Assembly: GCA_027487775.1 (NCBI GenBank)
Contig: JAIYCY010000023.1
Location: forward strand, 124,001-188,000
Length of the DNA: 64,000 nucleotides
Source of the DNA: Planctomycetaceae bacterium
GTDB lineage: Bacteria; Planctomycetota; Phycisphaerae; Tepidisphaerales; Tepidisphaeraceae
Reading direction: 5' to 3'
Shown: in pieces, positions 18,169 to 27,387 of the stretch
Position numbering within the stretch: position 1 is the stretch's first letter
How the letters are laid out: the number at the start of each line of letters is the position of its first letter
Notes under the pieces: model-generated
What the model was told of the DNA's origin: nothing
Databases searched by the model: none
What the model saw: the letters and a program-made list of their open reading frames with translations, nothing else
Made by a program: the position numbers and the translations under genes

Positions 18169-19734
18169 TCAGTCGGGCAGTCGGCCTTTCCTCTTCTGGG
18201 CCGCTGGATTGGGGCCAGATAGGTTTAAAGGGGCGGCTGTGTTGTCGTCGGCTTGCTCGGGCTGAGGCGAAATCCCCAGCCTGTCGAAATCAGTCTGCTC
18301 CCACTCGGCCAAGTCTTCGGTGGATGGGTGTGTCGGATCGAAACCGACGGCGTCGATCGGCCTGGTCAGCAGGCCGCCTTTGAACGGGTTGAACCCGTAA
18401 CGTTTCCAAGCGCCGGGAAAGGTATAAAAGCCCGGAATGCCGCTGTCGGCTGACGCGAGCGGCAGACCCAGGAATTCGCTCGGCATCACTTCGTAGCGGC
18501 GTTGAAACGTATCCTGTTGATTGCTCGAATAGCTCCCGCCCTGCATGCTGTACTGCATACCCGATCCGGCGGTTCGCACGAATTCTTCAATCTCGCCGAT
18601 CGCGCCAGCCGCCCACTTCGCGGTCTTGTCGCTTTCCATCGCCAGCAGTGCCTTGTGCCGCGCGTTCTCCAGCATCGCGTTGACGATGTGCTCGGACTGA
18701 TAAGCCTGATAGAGGCCGTCGACGCTCTGAAACCCGACGACCGCACAGGCCCCTTTGCTGCGACCAAAGCTGAACAGCTTCAAAAGCTCAGGCAATTTCC
18801 CGAGTTGGTCGAGTTCGTCGAGAAAGACCCAGGTGCGTCGCATGTCGATTTCGCCGGGGGCTGAATCGGCAAAAGCCGTCAGCAAGTCAATCATCCGGTG
18901 AAAGAGCACATGGTTGATGGGGTTGATCACGTGCGACTTCGCAGGGTGGGCACCCAAAATCAGAATCGACTCTTCGCGGCTCCATGCCGACAAAGAGGTG
19001 TAGGGGCCAGCGGCTTTGTGCCAGAGCGAGGCGATGGGCCGCAGCGGAGACAGTTTTGTCGACAGCGTGGAGAGCACATCGCGAATGGCTTCAGAGTTCG
19101 AGTTGAGATGGTGCAGGCTGTCGTTGTTCTGGGGCGAGAGTTTGAGAACTTGAATGATGTACCGCGGCGAACTGGCGTTGATGACGTCGCGCAAGTCCCA
19201 CTGCACGCCGCGGTCGCGGTGCAACTTTAGGAACGAGCGGAGAATCCCCGCAAGAAAGTCTCGGCCCATGTTCTCGAAAAATGGCTGCGACAAGTTCGTG
19301 CTTGGCGGAACGAAAATCGACGCCACCTGGTGGGCGGTGCTGGCCGAGTCCACGTCCTCCCACATCGCCCAGCGGCTGGAGCGGCGGTCAAACGGATTCA
19401 TCAGGTGAACCGACGCCTCGGGAGCGATGGCTTTGATGACGGGAAAAATGTTCTGCTTGGCGTCATAGACGACGGCACGGCGTTGCAATCCCATGCCGAC
19501 GGTCGCGAGTGACTGTTGCATCAGCAGCTGCATCAACGTGCTCTTGCCGCCGCCGGTCGAGCCGGCGATTGCAAAGTGCATCTTCTCTTGACCATGGTCC
19601 AGCAGTTCGCCGCCAAAGGAGATTCGGTCTTGGTCTGCCGTGGGCCGGGCGCGGCGGGCCGTCTTGACTCGAAGGACGGCGCTGATGGCGTCTCGTCCTT
19701 GAAAGATCCGGCGAAGATTTCCGAATGGCCACAT
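18169..19734 (-). CDS. VirD4/TraD-like coupling ATPase, without membrane helices
   Basis: I place the start at 19734 (MWPFGNLRRIFQ), eight bases after the stop of the upstream membrane-protein gene. The open frame continues upstream but overlaps that gene. The 521-residue protein has Walker A AGSTGGGKST at about 57-66 and a Walker B with RTWVFLDELDQLG. The GRSKGACAVVGFQSV segment follows, typical of type IV coupling proteins that bring the relaxase-DNA complex to a secretion channel. Unlike VirD4, no N-terminal transmembrane pair is present. The 338-residue multi-helix protein encoded just upstream may supply the membrane part. Confidence 0.85.
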   Translation of the reverse strand: MWPFGNLRRIFQGRDAISAVLRVKTARRARPTADQDRISFGGELLDHGQEKMHFAIAGSTGGGKSTLMQLLMQQSLATVGMGLQRRAVVYDAKQNIFPVIKAIAPEASVHLMNPFDRRSSRWAMWEDVDSASTAHQVASIFVPPSTNLSQPFFENMGRDFLAGILRSFLKLHRDRGVQWDLRDVINASSPRYIIQVLKLSPQNNDSLHHLNSNSEAIRDVLSTLSTKLSPLRPIASLWHKAAGPYTSLSAWSREESILILGAHPAKSHVINPINHVLFHRMIDLLTAFADSAPGEIDMRRTWVFLDELDQLGKLPELLKLFSFGRSKGACAVVGFQSVDGLYQAYQSEHIVNAMLENARHKALLAMESDKTAKWAAGAIGEIEEFVRTAGSGMQYSMQGGSYSSNQQDTFQRRYEVMPSEFLGLPLASADSGIPGFYTFPGAWKRYGFNPFKGGLLTRPIDAVGFDPTHPSTEDLAEWEQTDFDRLGISPQPEQADDNTAAPLNLSGPNPAAQKRKGRLPD

Positions 19735-19742
19735 GGTGTTGC

Positions 19743-20759
19743 TTAATCCAGTTCTCGTCGTCCGCGTCGTACGGTAACGGCCATGGGCGAGTTGCCGATG
19801 GGAATGCCAACTTGTTCGCTGAGCCACCCGGTCAGGCTCAACCCGGCAAACACCGCAGCGACCGACGCCAACCAAGTCACCAATCCCGGAATCGTCATCC
19901 CGTATTGCCATGCGGTGTACATCACGTTGCGCACCAGCATCATGCCGGACATGGTCGTGGAAATCATGTCCAGAAAACCACTCAAGCGCGGCACCACGTA
20001 CCAGCCGACGATTTGAACAGTGATCCAGCAGGTTACGAACGCGACCACCAGACTAAGTAATTGCCCGAATATGCTGGTCGCGACGTACGGAGCCGACGGC
20101 TTAAATCCCTGGTCCCCGGCACCAAGTTGGCCGGAGCTAAACATGAGCCACAACACCAAGAGAGCGCCCAAGACCGTCACTGACATGGTGTTGTTGCGTT
20201 GCGGTCCAGCAAGGTTGACCTCGATGACGATCCACGCCATCCCCGCAATGGTTGCCAAAGGCAGGAGGAAACGGCCGACGACCGCCCAGAAAATCTTGAC
20301 CGGCGGCGCGGGCTCCTTCACTCCGACACGGGAACGACGCCGATAGGACAAAGCCGCCAGGATGACGGCGGTGAGCGTCAAGGTGGTGAGGCTTGCGGCC
20401 ACACCCGCCCAGACATTCTTGATACTGAAGCTGACAAACAGCAGGACACTCAGCACGAGAGCGACTGCGAAGCCGAGCAGATATCGGGCAAACGCATTGT
20501 CATCGAACGGGCGAGTGACGAATCGGAAGTAGCCCGCCACGAACCAGATCAACGCAAGGCCGCCGGTGCAGATGATCAGCGGGGTTCGATTGACGAACAC
20601 CCAGAACGGATACGAGGGATATCCCGGCGGCGGCGCCATAAACCGAACGAGCAAGTATGCCCACAGAACCAGCATCGGAAATCCCAGTCCCAGTAGCGTG
20701 AGATAGCGGGTCGCCACTGAGGTTGAGTCGTCGTCGAGATTGGAACGAGTTTGTCGCAT
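19743..20759 (-). CDS. Polytopic membrane protein, putative partner of the coupling ATPase
   Basis: The 338-residue protein has about nine hydrophobic helices from residue 18 to 330 and short polar loops, with no recognised enzymatic motif. It lies between the MobF relaxase gene and the VirD4-like ATPase gene, all on the - strand with gaps of 15 and 8 bases. Because the ATPase lacks its own membrane anchor, a role as a split membrane domain of the coupling complex is a reasonable inference, but it is unproven. Confidence 0.65.
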   Translation of the reverse strand: MRQTRSNLDDDSTSVATRYLTLLGLGFPMLVLWAYLLVRFMAPPPGYPSYPFWVFVNRTPLIICTGGLALIWFVAGYFRFVTRPFDDNAFARYLLGFAVALVLSVLLFVSFSIKNVWAGVAASLTTLTLTAVILAALSYRRRSRVGVKEPAPPVKIFWAVVGRFLLPLATIAGMAWIVIEVNLAGPQRNNTMSVTVLGALLVLWLMFSSGQLGAGDQGFKPSAPYVATSIFGQLLSLVVAFVTCWITVQIVGWYVVPRLSGFLDMISTTMSGMMLVRNVMYTAWQYGMTIPGLVTWLASVAAVFAGLSLTGWLSEQVGIPIGNSPMAVTVRRGRRELD

Positions 20760-20774
20760 GGTCTGGAATGTCGG

Positions 20775-23336
20775 CTACGGGGTCTGTCCGCGTCGAATGC
20801 TTTGCTTCGGCTTTTCTTGCGGAGCGTTTTCTTGAGTCTGAATCGGCTCGGGCTTGGCCTTTTCTAGTCGCATGGCCATGATCTTGCGATTCGTTGCCGA
20901 CATCCGGGCGGCCAGTTCGTCCAAGTCCTCACCGGCCACTTCGCGGGTGGCATAGAGTCGCGACGACTTTCGGGCACGAGACAGTTGAACGAGCGACACT
21001 TCGCGATTGTTCATGGTCCGGTCGAGATAGATGAAGGACTTGGCGACGGTCGCGCCTTGTGCCTTGTGAGTCGAAACAGCGTAGCCGAGACGAATCTTGT
21101 CGTAGTCTTTCTTGGCGAGCGTGACGCGGCGGCTCACGGTGATGCCCGCCCACGTTTTCTTCTTGTTGTCGTCGAGGCGGAGGGTGATGGTGTCCAATCC
21201 AATCCGCTCGACGGTGGCAAACTCGCCGTTTCGGATGCCGAGCTGCTTCGAGTTCTTGGTAATCAGGACGCGGTCGTTGGTTCGCACCCAGGCCCCGGGA
21301 ATCCGCTGCTTGAGCTTGCCAAGCTCACCGTTCCATCGTCGCCGCTGTTGTGCCAGCCGATTGAGTTTGTCGACGTCACGATTTCGCGAGGCGATGATGA
21401 GCGTCTGGCTCAAGTCCGGCGTTCGGTCGCGTCGCCAGTGTCCGATGAGTTGCCGCATGAGCCGCTCTTCGCTCTCGCGAATGTGCACTCGACCGCGACA
21501 GGCGTAGGCAGACAATGCCGAAGCGACATCCCCCTCGGCCACCTGCTCGACCGCCTTTCGCATCCAAGCCTGCTCTTGCCGATGGATTGACTTGAGTTCG
21601 GCGCCCTCGACGCGTTGATGGACTGCGGAAAAGACGCCGCCGGCATTGATGCTTTGGAGCTGCCGGTCATCTCCGACCAGCACCAGCTTTGCTCCTGCAT
21701 CTCGCACGTCCCGAACCACGCGTGATAGGAGACGGGTATCGGCCATCGCCGCTTCGTCGACCACGACCACCGTCTTCGCGTTCAGGTACGCCCGCTCTCG
21801 GGTCCACGTTTCCTGACCGCGAGCGGCACGAGTGAGTTGCTCGGCAACATGGAGTGCATGGTTCACTGGCTTGGCGTTGTCGCGTTTGACCAAGTAGCCA
21901 TCGATGGTATCGCTGCGGATGTCGGCTCCCTTCTCTAGCTCCCGGGCCGCCTTGGAAGAAAAGGCCAAGCCACGAACTTCGTACCCCGCTTTGGTCCAGC
22001 ACTCCTGAGCTGCTTTCAGCGTGGTGGTCTTCCCTGTACCGGGAAGTCCGCGAAGTGTTACGACGGAACCGGACTGGCTCACCAGTTTGGTGACGGCTCG
22101 CCGGTGTTCGTCATCGAGTTTGTCGAAAGCGCCGCCGACCAGACGAGAGGAGTCCAAAGCATGGCTGTGGTCCTGACGCAACGCTTCGACGCGTTCCATC
22201 AACTTGTGTTCCAGTTTCAACTGAGAACGCGTCGTGTAGCTGTTGCCGACCAGTTGAACCATTGGTCGCTCGGCCAGCACGTCACGAACGGTCGAGCGGA
22301 TCTCAACCGAACTCCATCCGCGATACTGGCCCTCGACGGCAAGCCGCCGAACCAATTGTTGCCGCTCGAAATGTCCGGTGGTCTTGACCAATTCCGCAAC
22401 CTGGGTTCGCGCGAAGCGATGGATGGAGGGCTGGAGCACGTCCAGTCGAATCGTGCGTCCGGTCAGGGATTGGACTTGCCCGGCCCCGAACCCCAGCTTC
22501 TCGCCGTCGGCCCGCCAATGGGCAAACAGCTCGTCTCTAGAAGCGTGACCTTTGACATGGCGGGTCGCCAGAGCCACTTGCTCGGCGGTCTTGGCGTCGA
22601 CCGCGCCCAGTTTCCGCATCGCGGCCACAATCTCGGCGCGGCGGGTGGAGAAAAACTCGCGCACATTTTTCGGCACCTCAGCGAACTCGACGGTCTGATT
22701 CTCCAGCCGCTCTGGCGTCAGAACCAAGACCTCCTGGAGTCGGTGAACCAGTTCGGCCCGGTACAGTGCCCCGGCGGTCATCTTGTGCCGGTACACTTCC
22801 GGGGTGTGAACGGTCCCGGTCGTACCGTCCTCGCGAACGCAAGCATTAAGCAGCAAGGCGTGCGAGTGAAGCTGCGGGTCCTGGTTGCGGCTCGTGCCGT
22901 GTTCGTAGACGGCAAAGACGAGCGAGGCCGAATCGACGCCCTCTCCCCGCGAGCCTCGCCGCGACTGTCCCGCTTCGGCCTCCAAATAGTTCAGGGCCGT
23001 CTCGACTGACTTGGCGTGGGCGAGTTCGATTTCCCTCCGCAGTTCGGCTGGGGCCTGACTCCAAATCACGGACACAGACTTCGGAGCCGAGAAGGTACAG
23101 TCCCAGCCCGGGCGGCGTTGCACACCGGCGGGGATGGCCTTCAGATTCACCAGCGCGGTCTTGCCGTCCGGCGACATCCCGTCCCAGAGATTTTTGAGCG
23201 TGCCGCCTTCTACCTTGTCGAAGAGGCCCAGCAGCCTCGCCCCATGACCGAACCAGTACCCGGGCTTTTCGCCGCCTTCGAGGTAGTAGTCCTCGCGGGC
23301 CAGCTCCTGGTAGTAGTTGTAGGCATCGCCCGACAT
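20775..23336 (-). CDS. MobF conjugative relaxase-helicase (TrwC/TraI type)
   Basis: The 853-residue protein nicks oriT and unwinds the transferred strand. The relaxase domain has paired tyrosines (YNYYQELAREDYY, residues 6-18) matching the TrwC Tyr18/Tyr26 pattern. The metal-binding triad His is at 146, 157 and 159 (QLHSHALL). The helicase domain has Walker A GLPGTGKTTTL at 430-440, then VVVDEAAM and a C-terminal UvrD-like motif VSTHKAQGAT. The ATG at 23336 may not be the true start. Codons just upstream read LSIGK, as expected for a MobF N-terminus, but the only start-like triplets there are non-standard. Confidence 0.93.
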   Translation of the reverse strand: MSGDAYNYYQELAREDYYLEGGEKPGYWFGHGARLLGLFDKVEGGTLKNLWDGMSPDGKTALVNLKAIPAGVQRRPGWDCTFSAPKSVSVIWSQAPAELRREIELAHAKSVETALNYLEAEAGQSRRGSRGEGVDSASLVFAVYEHGTSRNQDPQLHSHALLLNACVREDGTTGTVHTPEVYRHKMTAGALYRAELVHRLQEVLVLTPERLENQTVEFAEVPKNVREFFSTRRAEIVAAMRKLGAVDAKTAEQVALATRHVKGHASRDELFAHWRADGEKLGFGAGQVQSLTGRTIRLDVLQPSIHRFARTQVAELVKTTGHFERQQLVRRLAVEGQYRGWSSVEIRSTVRDVLAERPMVQLVGNSYTTRSQLKLEHKLMERVEALRQDHSHALDSSRLVGGAFDKLDDEHRRAVTKLVSQSGSVVTLRGLPGTGKTTTLKAAQECWTKAGYEVRGLAFSSKAARELEKGADIRSDTIDGYLVKRDNAKPVNHALHVAEQLTRAARGQETWTRERAYLNAKTVVVVDEAAMADTRLLSRVVRDVRDAGAKLVLVGDDRQLQSINAGGVFSAVHQRVEGAELKSIHRQEQAWMRKAVEQVAEGDVASALSAYACRGRVHIRESEERLMRQLIGHWRRDRTPDLSQTLIIASRNRDVDKLNRLAQQRRRWNGELGKLKQRIPGAWVRTNDRVLITKNSKQLGIRNGEFATVERIGLDTITLRLDDNKKKTWAGITVSRRVTLAKKDYDKIRLGYAVSTHKAQGATVAKSFIYLDRTMNNREVSLVQLSRARKSSRLYATREVAGEDLDELAARMSATNRKIMAMRLEKAKPEPIQTQENAPQEKPKQSIRRGQTP

Positions 23337-23347
23337 TTTCCCGATGC

Positions 23348-23752
23348 TTAGGATGAGGTGCCCCCTTCCCTTCCTGTGGACGGTGACTCACCCGGAGCAA
23401 TCTTTTTGCGAATCCAGGAGGCGACTTTGGCTTCATCGAAATCCGTCGTGTTCAACAGCACGGCTTCGAGGGCCATCGCGATGGCGGAGCGAAGTTGTTT
23501 CTGGTCCGTTTCCATCCGGCCCAGCCGCTCCAAAATTTCCAACGGAAGTTCGCTCTGGAGTGACTGCACCAAAACCGTTCGAGCGTACTCGTTGGGACTC
23601 TGGCCACATCGCTCGGCGACCTCCTTGAGAAGGTCATGGAGCGTGGCGTTCAGGCGGAACGCGACTGTCGTTGAGGAGGATTCTTTCGATTGAGCTTCAG
23701 CCAATGGCGTCTCGGAATTGCGGCGGGGCCATGATAACTCAACTTTCCCCAA
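23348..23752 (-). CDS. Ribbon-helix-helix-like relaxosome accessory protein
   Basis: The 134-residue protein contains TVAFRLNATLHDLLKEVAER (about residues 29-48) followed by PNEYARTVLVQSLQ. This is the strand-helix-helix pattern of RHH DNA-binding proteins such as TrwA or MobC. The rest is helical and charged. It is encoded directly upstream of the MobF relaxase and its stop overlaps the likely beginning of that gene. I infer that it binds oriT and helps assemble the relaxosome. Confidence 0.65.
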   Translation of the reverse strand: MGKVELSWPRRNSETPLAEAQSKESSSTTVAFRLNATLHDLLKEVAERCGQSPNEYARTVLVQSLQSELPLEILERLGRMETDQKQLRSAIAMALEAVLLNTTDFDEAKVASWIRKKIAPGESPSTGREGGTSS

Positions 23753-24084
23753 ACCGGACTTTTTTCTTCGTGCGCAACACTGTTAACATCAGCATTTGAA
23801 GGCGGTAACGACAATCCACACGGCGGTCTGTTTACACCTTTAGGTGCATCGGGTGTGAGAGCATTTTTCCTGTTGATTGGTCGGGCGATGGAAAGCGTCA
23901 AACCGACATCGACGGGACGACGGAAATGGTCGGCGTCGAGCGGGTCAAAAGCCGAGCGGGCGGTCGTGTTCGAGAATCGCAAAAGAAGCGGGTCGGGTCA
24001 GTCACTGGCAAGGGTCCGTCGAGGACGAGGCGAAGCAAAGAACGAGTCCGAGGGACTCGTTCGAGAAAAAACGGGGCAGTCGTT
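23753..24084. other. Gene-free region, candidate oriT
   Basis: No gene is supported in these 332 bases, which separate the relaxosome operon from the ArdC-like gene. The region contains nested dyads around 23834-23856: CACCT-TT-AGGTG (23835-23846) inside ACACC/GGTGT. Its composition differs from the coding flanks, with AT-rich stretches near 23757-23800. Position next to the accessory protein and MobF relaxase is where oriT usually lies. No known nic consensus could be confirmed. Confidence 0.4.
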
Positions 24085-26199
24085 TCAGTCGGGCGACCGA
24101 GACGACGCGTCAGCGTCGTCCGGGAGCAAGTGGGCGAGGATGTCGGTCGCCACGCCCCGGATGAATTGCAGACTTTCGAGGAGCATCGCCTTGTCACCGC
24201 GATAGAGGTGGATGTAATCGGTTGACGATGCTTTGGCGTCAAGGCCGACCGTCTCACAGACGGCAAACGCCACCGCTTCGGCTTCGAGTTCGCGGCTTCG
24301 TTTGGTGGTCTGTTGACGGCGTTCACCGCGATGAAGCAATTCGTGGGCCGCCTCATGAACAAGGGTTCGAAATTCCTCGGCGGGCGACAGCCCCGCCGCA
24401 ATGCCGATTCGGCCTCCTTCGGACAGACCTTGGCTCCCGCCAGGGAGCCGGTCGGCGAAGTAGAGTTTGATGCCCCGTCCACTGACAAACTCTTTCAAGC
24501 GGGCGGCGTGAGCCGCCGGGTCTCCGGCGACGACCGCGAACTCCGGGAGCGGGTCGCCGGTGGTCTGGCCCACGTCGAAGACGTGGACGACCTTGGTGTT
24601 GACGATGCGACGGACCGGACGCTCCTGCGTCCGTCCGTTGTCGTCGGTCTCCTGGACCGACCCGACAACGCGGGTAACGGGGGCCAGAATCATGATGCCT
24701 TTCTCGCCCCTGTTGACCAGACGGTTGAACTTCTTCCAGGCATGGAACCCGGCGACGAAAGTCGCCTGGGGCCGTTGCCATGCGATGAGGAGTTGGTTGT
24801 TCAAGGAATAGCGGTGGAACTTGCTCATCGTCTTGAGCCAGGCTTGCAGGCCGTCGCTTCGACCCTGCTCCAGCGAAGCAGCCAACTGCTCCAAGGCTTG
24901 GTCGACGGTTTCGTGAAGTCGTTCCAGCTTCTCCTGCCGCTGTGTAGCCGGTGCCTGACTTTCAGACGCTGCGGAAGGAGAAGTTGCCGGTCCGTCCGTT
25001 GCCTGACCCGGAGGGTCGGCAACGACGGGCGGCGAGTCGGCGGAACGCCGCTCGCCCGGGTCCGTAGTTTGAGAAGGGTCGGCCCGACGTGGCGGAACGC
25101 GAAGCGTTTCGTCCACGGGGCGGGCACTGCTCTGGCCACGGGCCGACTCGGAAAGTCGCCCGGCGGCCTTCTCTTCAGGGGCCGGGACCCGGGCGGGCGT
25201 GGCCGCCGCGTGAGCGGCTTGGCCGACGCCGCTTGCGGCACGCGGCGGCGGTTCGCTGCGACGAAGCTGTGAAACCACCCAACGCTCGAGTCGGGTCGCG
25301 GCGGCGTCGCCAAAATCTTCGGCATAGAGGGCGAGCTGCTGGTGATAGGCACACCACATTCGGTCCAGTTCGGCGAAGCTTTCGGGCCGACCGCCGGAGG
25401 CGGTCGCAGAAAGCGAGCCGGTCTTCGGCAGCCCCGATGACGAGCCGGACGAAGTCTGGGTCGTCGAGGCTGATGCCGACCCCGTCAAGGGCGAAGCCCG
25501 ACGGGTGGCGGCGTCGAGTCGCTCGCGAAGTTCAAGCAGTCGCTCGGCACAACTCACTGTGATGCAGCGGACATCTTCGTCGGTCGGCACGACCGGCGTG
25601 TGCTCATCCTCCATGCCGAAGACGCCTCGCACTACAGCCGACTCCAGCGGCAGTGAAATCGGCGGCGAATCCGACGACAAATCCGACGCCGATGTCGCGT
25701 CAGTGACGAGTCGGAGGTGCGAAGCGAACTGGTTGGCGGCCCCCTGGCCGAAACCGTTCGCGTAGCTTTCAATCAGGGAGTCCCAACGCCGCTGAAATCT
25801 TTCGGTTTCCGTCCCGAAGAACTCAGCGAGCCGCTCACGGGCCGCAATGCCTCTTGGCGAGCGGCCCGTTCCCGGGTCGATGCCCTGGGTCTTGGCGTCG
25901 TCGATGGCTTTGAGTTGCCGGAGAATGAAACTCAGCTCGCCACCGAGTTCCTGATGCACGGCGGCGGTAGCCGCCGCATCGGGAACATCGTTCCCGAACA
26001 CGCCGCACGCCACCGCCTCTTGGCGTGGCGGCGGGAACGTGTTCACGAAGTCGAACGACGCCGGAACGACGTCGTTCGACAAGTCCCGGCCCGTCGCCGG
26101 AGGCGACGTCAGCGACGCGTCAGCGAGCGGGGCCGGTGGGCCGAGCGGCAGCGAGGACTGATTCCAATCGAAGAGCAACTGCTGATGCTGCTTGGCCAT
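24085..26199 (-). CDS. ArdC-like antirestriction protein with zinc-metallopeptidase domain
   Basis: I start at the ATG at 26199 (MAKQHQQLLFDWNQ). A TTG 36 bases upstream also opens the frame. The 704-residue protein has a long, low-complexity Pro/Ser-rich N-terminal half. Near residues 470-560 comes an ArdC-type ssDNA-binding segment (SLNNQLLIAWQRP, then GEKGIMILAP). A C-terminal ImmA/IrrE-like domain with the zinc motif HEAAHELLHRG lies near 613. ArdC proteins on plasmids protect incoming DNA from host restriction, so it is probably expressed early after transfer. The first 400 residues match nothing I recognise. Confidence 0.85.
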   Translation of the reverse strand: MAKQHQQLLFDWNQSSLPLGPPAPLADASLTSPPATGRDLSNDVVPASFDFVNTFPPPRQEAVACGVFGNDVPDAAATAAVHQELGGELSFILRQLKAIDDAKTQGIDPGTGRSPRGIAARERLAEFFGTETERFQRRWDSLIESYANGFGQGAANQFASHLRLVTDATSASDLSSDSPPISLPLESAVVRGVFGMEDEHTPVVPTDEDVRCITVSCAERLLELRERLDAATRRASPLTGSASASTTQTSSGSSSGLPKTGSLSATASGGRPESFAELDRMWCAYHQQLALYAEDFGDAAATRLERWVVSQLRRSEPPPRAASGVGQAAHAAATPARVPAPEEKAAGRLSESARGQSSARPVDETLRVPPRRADPSQTTDPGERRSADSPPVVADPPGQATDGPATSPSAASESQAPATQRQEKLERLHETVDQALEQLAASLEQGRSDGLQAWLKTMSKFHRYSLNNQLLIAWQRPQATFVAGFHAWKKFNRLVNRGEKGIMILAPVTRVVGSVQETDDNGRTQERPVRRIVNTKVVHVFDVGQTTGDPLPEFAVVAGDPAAHAARLKEFVSGRGIKLYFADRLPGGSQGLSEGGRIGIAAGLSPAEEFRTLVHEAAHELLHRGERRQQTTKRSRELEAEAVAFAVCETVGLDAKASSTDYIHLYRGDKAMLLESLQFIRGVATDILAHLLPDDADASSRSPD

Positions 26200-26262
26200 A
26201 CCTGTTCCAAATGAAGGAGCCAGGTGGTGCCCCAAACAATCAGCCTAAGTTTTACCTTCGTG

Positions 26263-26571
26263 TCACTCGTTGTTTCCGGACGACTGCTGCTCACGTCGCT
26301 TCTCCTCTTCCCGGTGGATTACTGTGTCCACTTGGTCGAGCATTTTCGAAGCGTGAAGCAAGTCCTCTCGGTTAAGCGAATGCGTTTCTTTCCAGTCTTC
26401 GCCGTCCCGGTAGGAACGAACGACCTGGGTTGAAAACATCGACCCGTTCGTCGTCTGGTTTTCCCAGACCACGACCTTGAGTAAACCTCTGCGAACGACG
26501 TAGAACGGCTTGTTCGCTTGGCCGTTTGACCGCTGCTGTTGCGGCGGACGTTGTTTCGTGGCTGTTGCCAT
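26263..26571 (-). CDS. Small element-associated protein, paralog of 27388-27666
   Basis: This 102-residue protein starts at 26571 (MATATKQRPP), a better start than an earlier in-frame codon. Its core, YVVRRGLLKVVVWENQTTNG and then VVRSYRDGEDWKETHSLNREDL, matches the pattern of the gene at 27388-27666 (KLGAVRAAVWRR, RIFKSKEGAFRSMRDFNAQEL). Both belong to a family of about 100-residue proteins that I associate with planctomycete mobile DNA. The function is unknown and no catalytic residues are evident. Confidence 0.7.
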   Translation of the reverse strand: MATATKQRPPQQQRSNGQANKPFYVVRRGLLKVVVWENQTTNGSMFSTQVVRSYRDGEDWKETHSLNREDLLHASKMLDQVDTVIHREEEKRREQQSSGNNE

Positions 26572-26690
26572 GTGCGACCTTCTTTCAGTTGCGGCTGATG
26601 TCGGAAGCACTCACCTGGTTAAACGGCGTTATGGAGGCCGTCCGTTTCGTGTTGCATAGCGAGATAAATCTCTACACCTGAAACACTCCG

Positions 26691-26848
26691 GCCCCTTCCC
26701 ATCGCATCGCGGACGGGCCTTCCCGGCCGGCCGAGGCGGGGTCAAGCAGAAAATGTCGCACCGCGACCCGAAGGGCGGCGTACTCGCCGCATTTTGTGCT
26801 TGAGGCTGACTCGACCGGCCCAGAATCCGTCTTGCGGTGGGAAGGGGC
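26691..26848. repeat. Long imperfect palindrome (about 158 bases)
   Basis: CCCCTTCCCA (26692-26701) pairs with TGGGAAGGGG (26839-26848). Inside, TCAAGCAGAAAATG (26742-26755) pairs with 13 of 14 bases at 26790-26803, and GGCCGGCCGAG-like segments between also match. The folded form would be a long rod with several bulges. It fills the gap between the RadC-like gene and the small gene at 26263, both on the - strand. It could end or process transcripts or bind a protein. No T-run follows, so it is not a standard terminator. Confidence 0.6.
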
Positions 26849-26871
26849 GACCTTTCGTGAGATGTTCCGAC

Positions 26872-27336
26872 TCAGAGCTTGCCGGCATCGTTGAACGAGT
26901 AGTGTTCGTCGTCGGTCACGATGAGATGGTCGAGCAGTTTGATGCCGAGAATGTCACCGGCCTCTGCGATTTGCTTGGTGACTTGAAGGTCGCTCTGGCT
27001 CGCCTCGAGATTTCCGCTGGGATGGTTGTGAATCAGGATGAGACTGACCGCCCCGCACAGCACCGCCGGTTGAAACACTTCACGCGGATGCAACACTGCT
27101 TGGTTCGCTGTGCCCGTCGAAACGATGGAGTAGGCGGCGACCTTGTTTGAGCCGTCGAGATAGAGAGCCACGACGTGCTCGCGGACATTGTCCGGGAGCA
27201 CATCGCGGGCAAAACTCGCAGCGGGGACCGGCGAGTTCATCGGGCCCGCTCTGCGGCGTGGCCCCGAGTAGCGGGCGGTCACTTCGCGAACGAAGGTGAT
27301 TGAATTGTTCTGGTGTATTGTCGTGTCGTTGGTCAT
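26872..27336 (-). CDS. RadC-like JAB-domain protein
   Basis: The start at 27336 (MTNDTTIHQN) has GGGGAAG upstream. The 154-residue protein has the JAB/MPN metalloprotease-fold motif of the RadC family: E in HPREVF and the zinc-ligand signature HNHPSGNLEASQSD. It lacks the N-terminal helix-hairpin-helix domain of chromosomal RadC, so it is the short plasmid/phage form. Such proteins are common on mobile elements. Their biochemical role is not established, and the name does not imply radiation repair. Confidence 0.88.
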   Translation of the reverse strand: MTNDTTIHQNNSITFVREVTARYSGPRRRAGPMNSPVPAASFARDVLPDNVREHVVALYLDGSNKVAAYSIVSTGTANQAVLHPREVFQPAVLCGAVSLILIHNHPSGNLEASQSDLQVTKQIAEAGDILGIKLLDHLIVTDDEHYSFNDAGKL

Positions 27337-27359
27337 TGTCTTCCCCAATGGTGTGAAGT

Positions 27360-27381
27360 GACCCGCCCGTGTGGGCGGGTC
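27360..27381. repeat. Perfect 9-bp hairpin between the small gene and radC-like gene
   Basis: GACCCGCCC (27360-27368) and GGGCGGGTC (27373-27381) flank a GTGT loop, six bases after the stop of the - strand gene at 27388. A copy of the hairpin with its flanks lies in opposite orientation at 28142-28171. There is no T-run, so it is a hairpin or processing site rather than a clear terminator. Confidence 0.55.
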
Positions 27382-27387
27382 GAGTGA

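Noticed and set aside
19735-19911. Earlier start for the coupling ATPase
   Set aside because: It would overlap the upstream membrane-protein gene by over 160 bases and encodes an Arg-rich, non-helical stretch.
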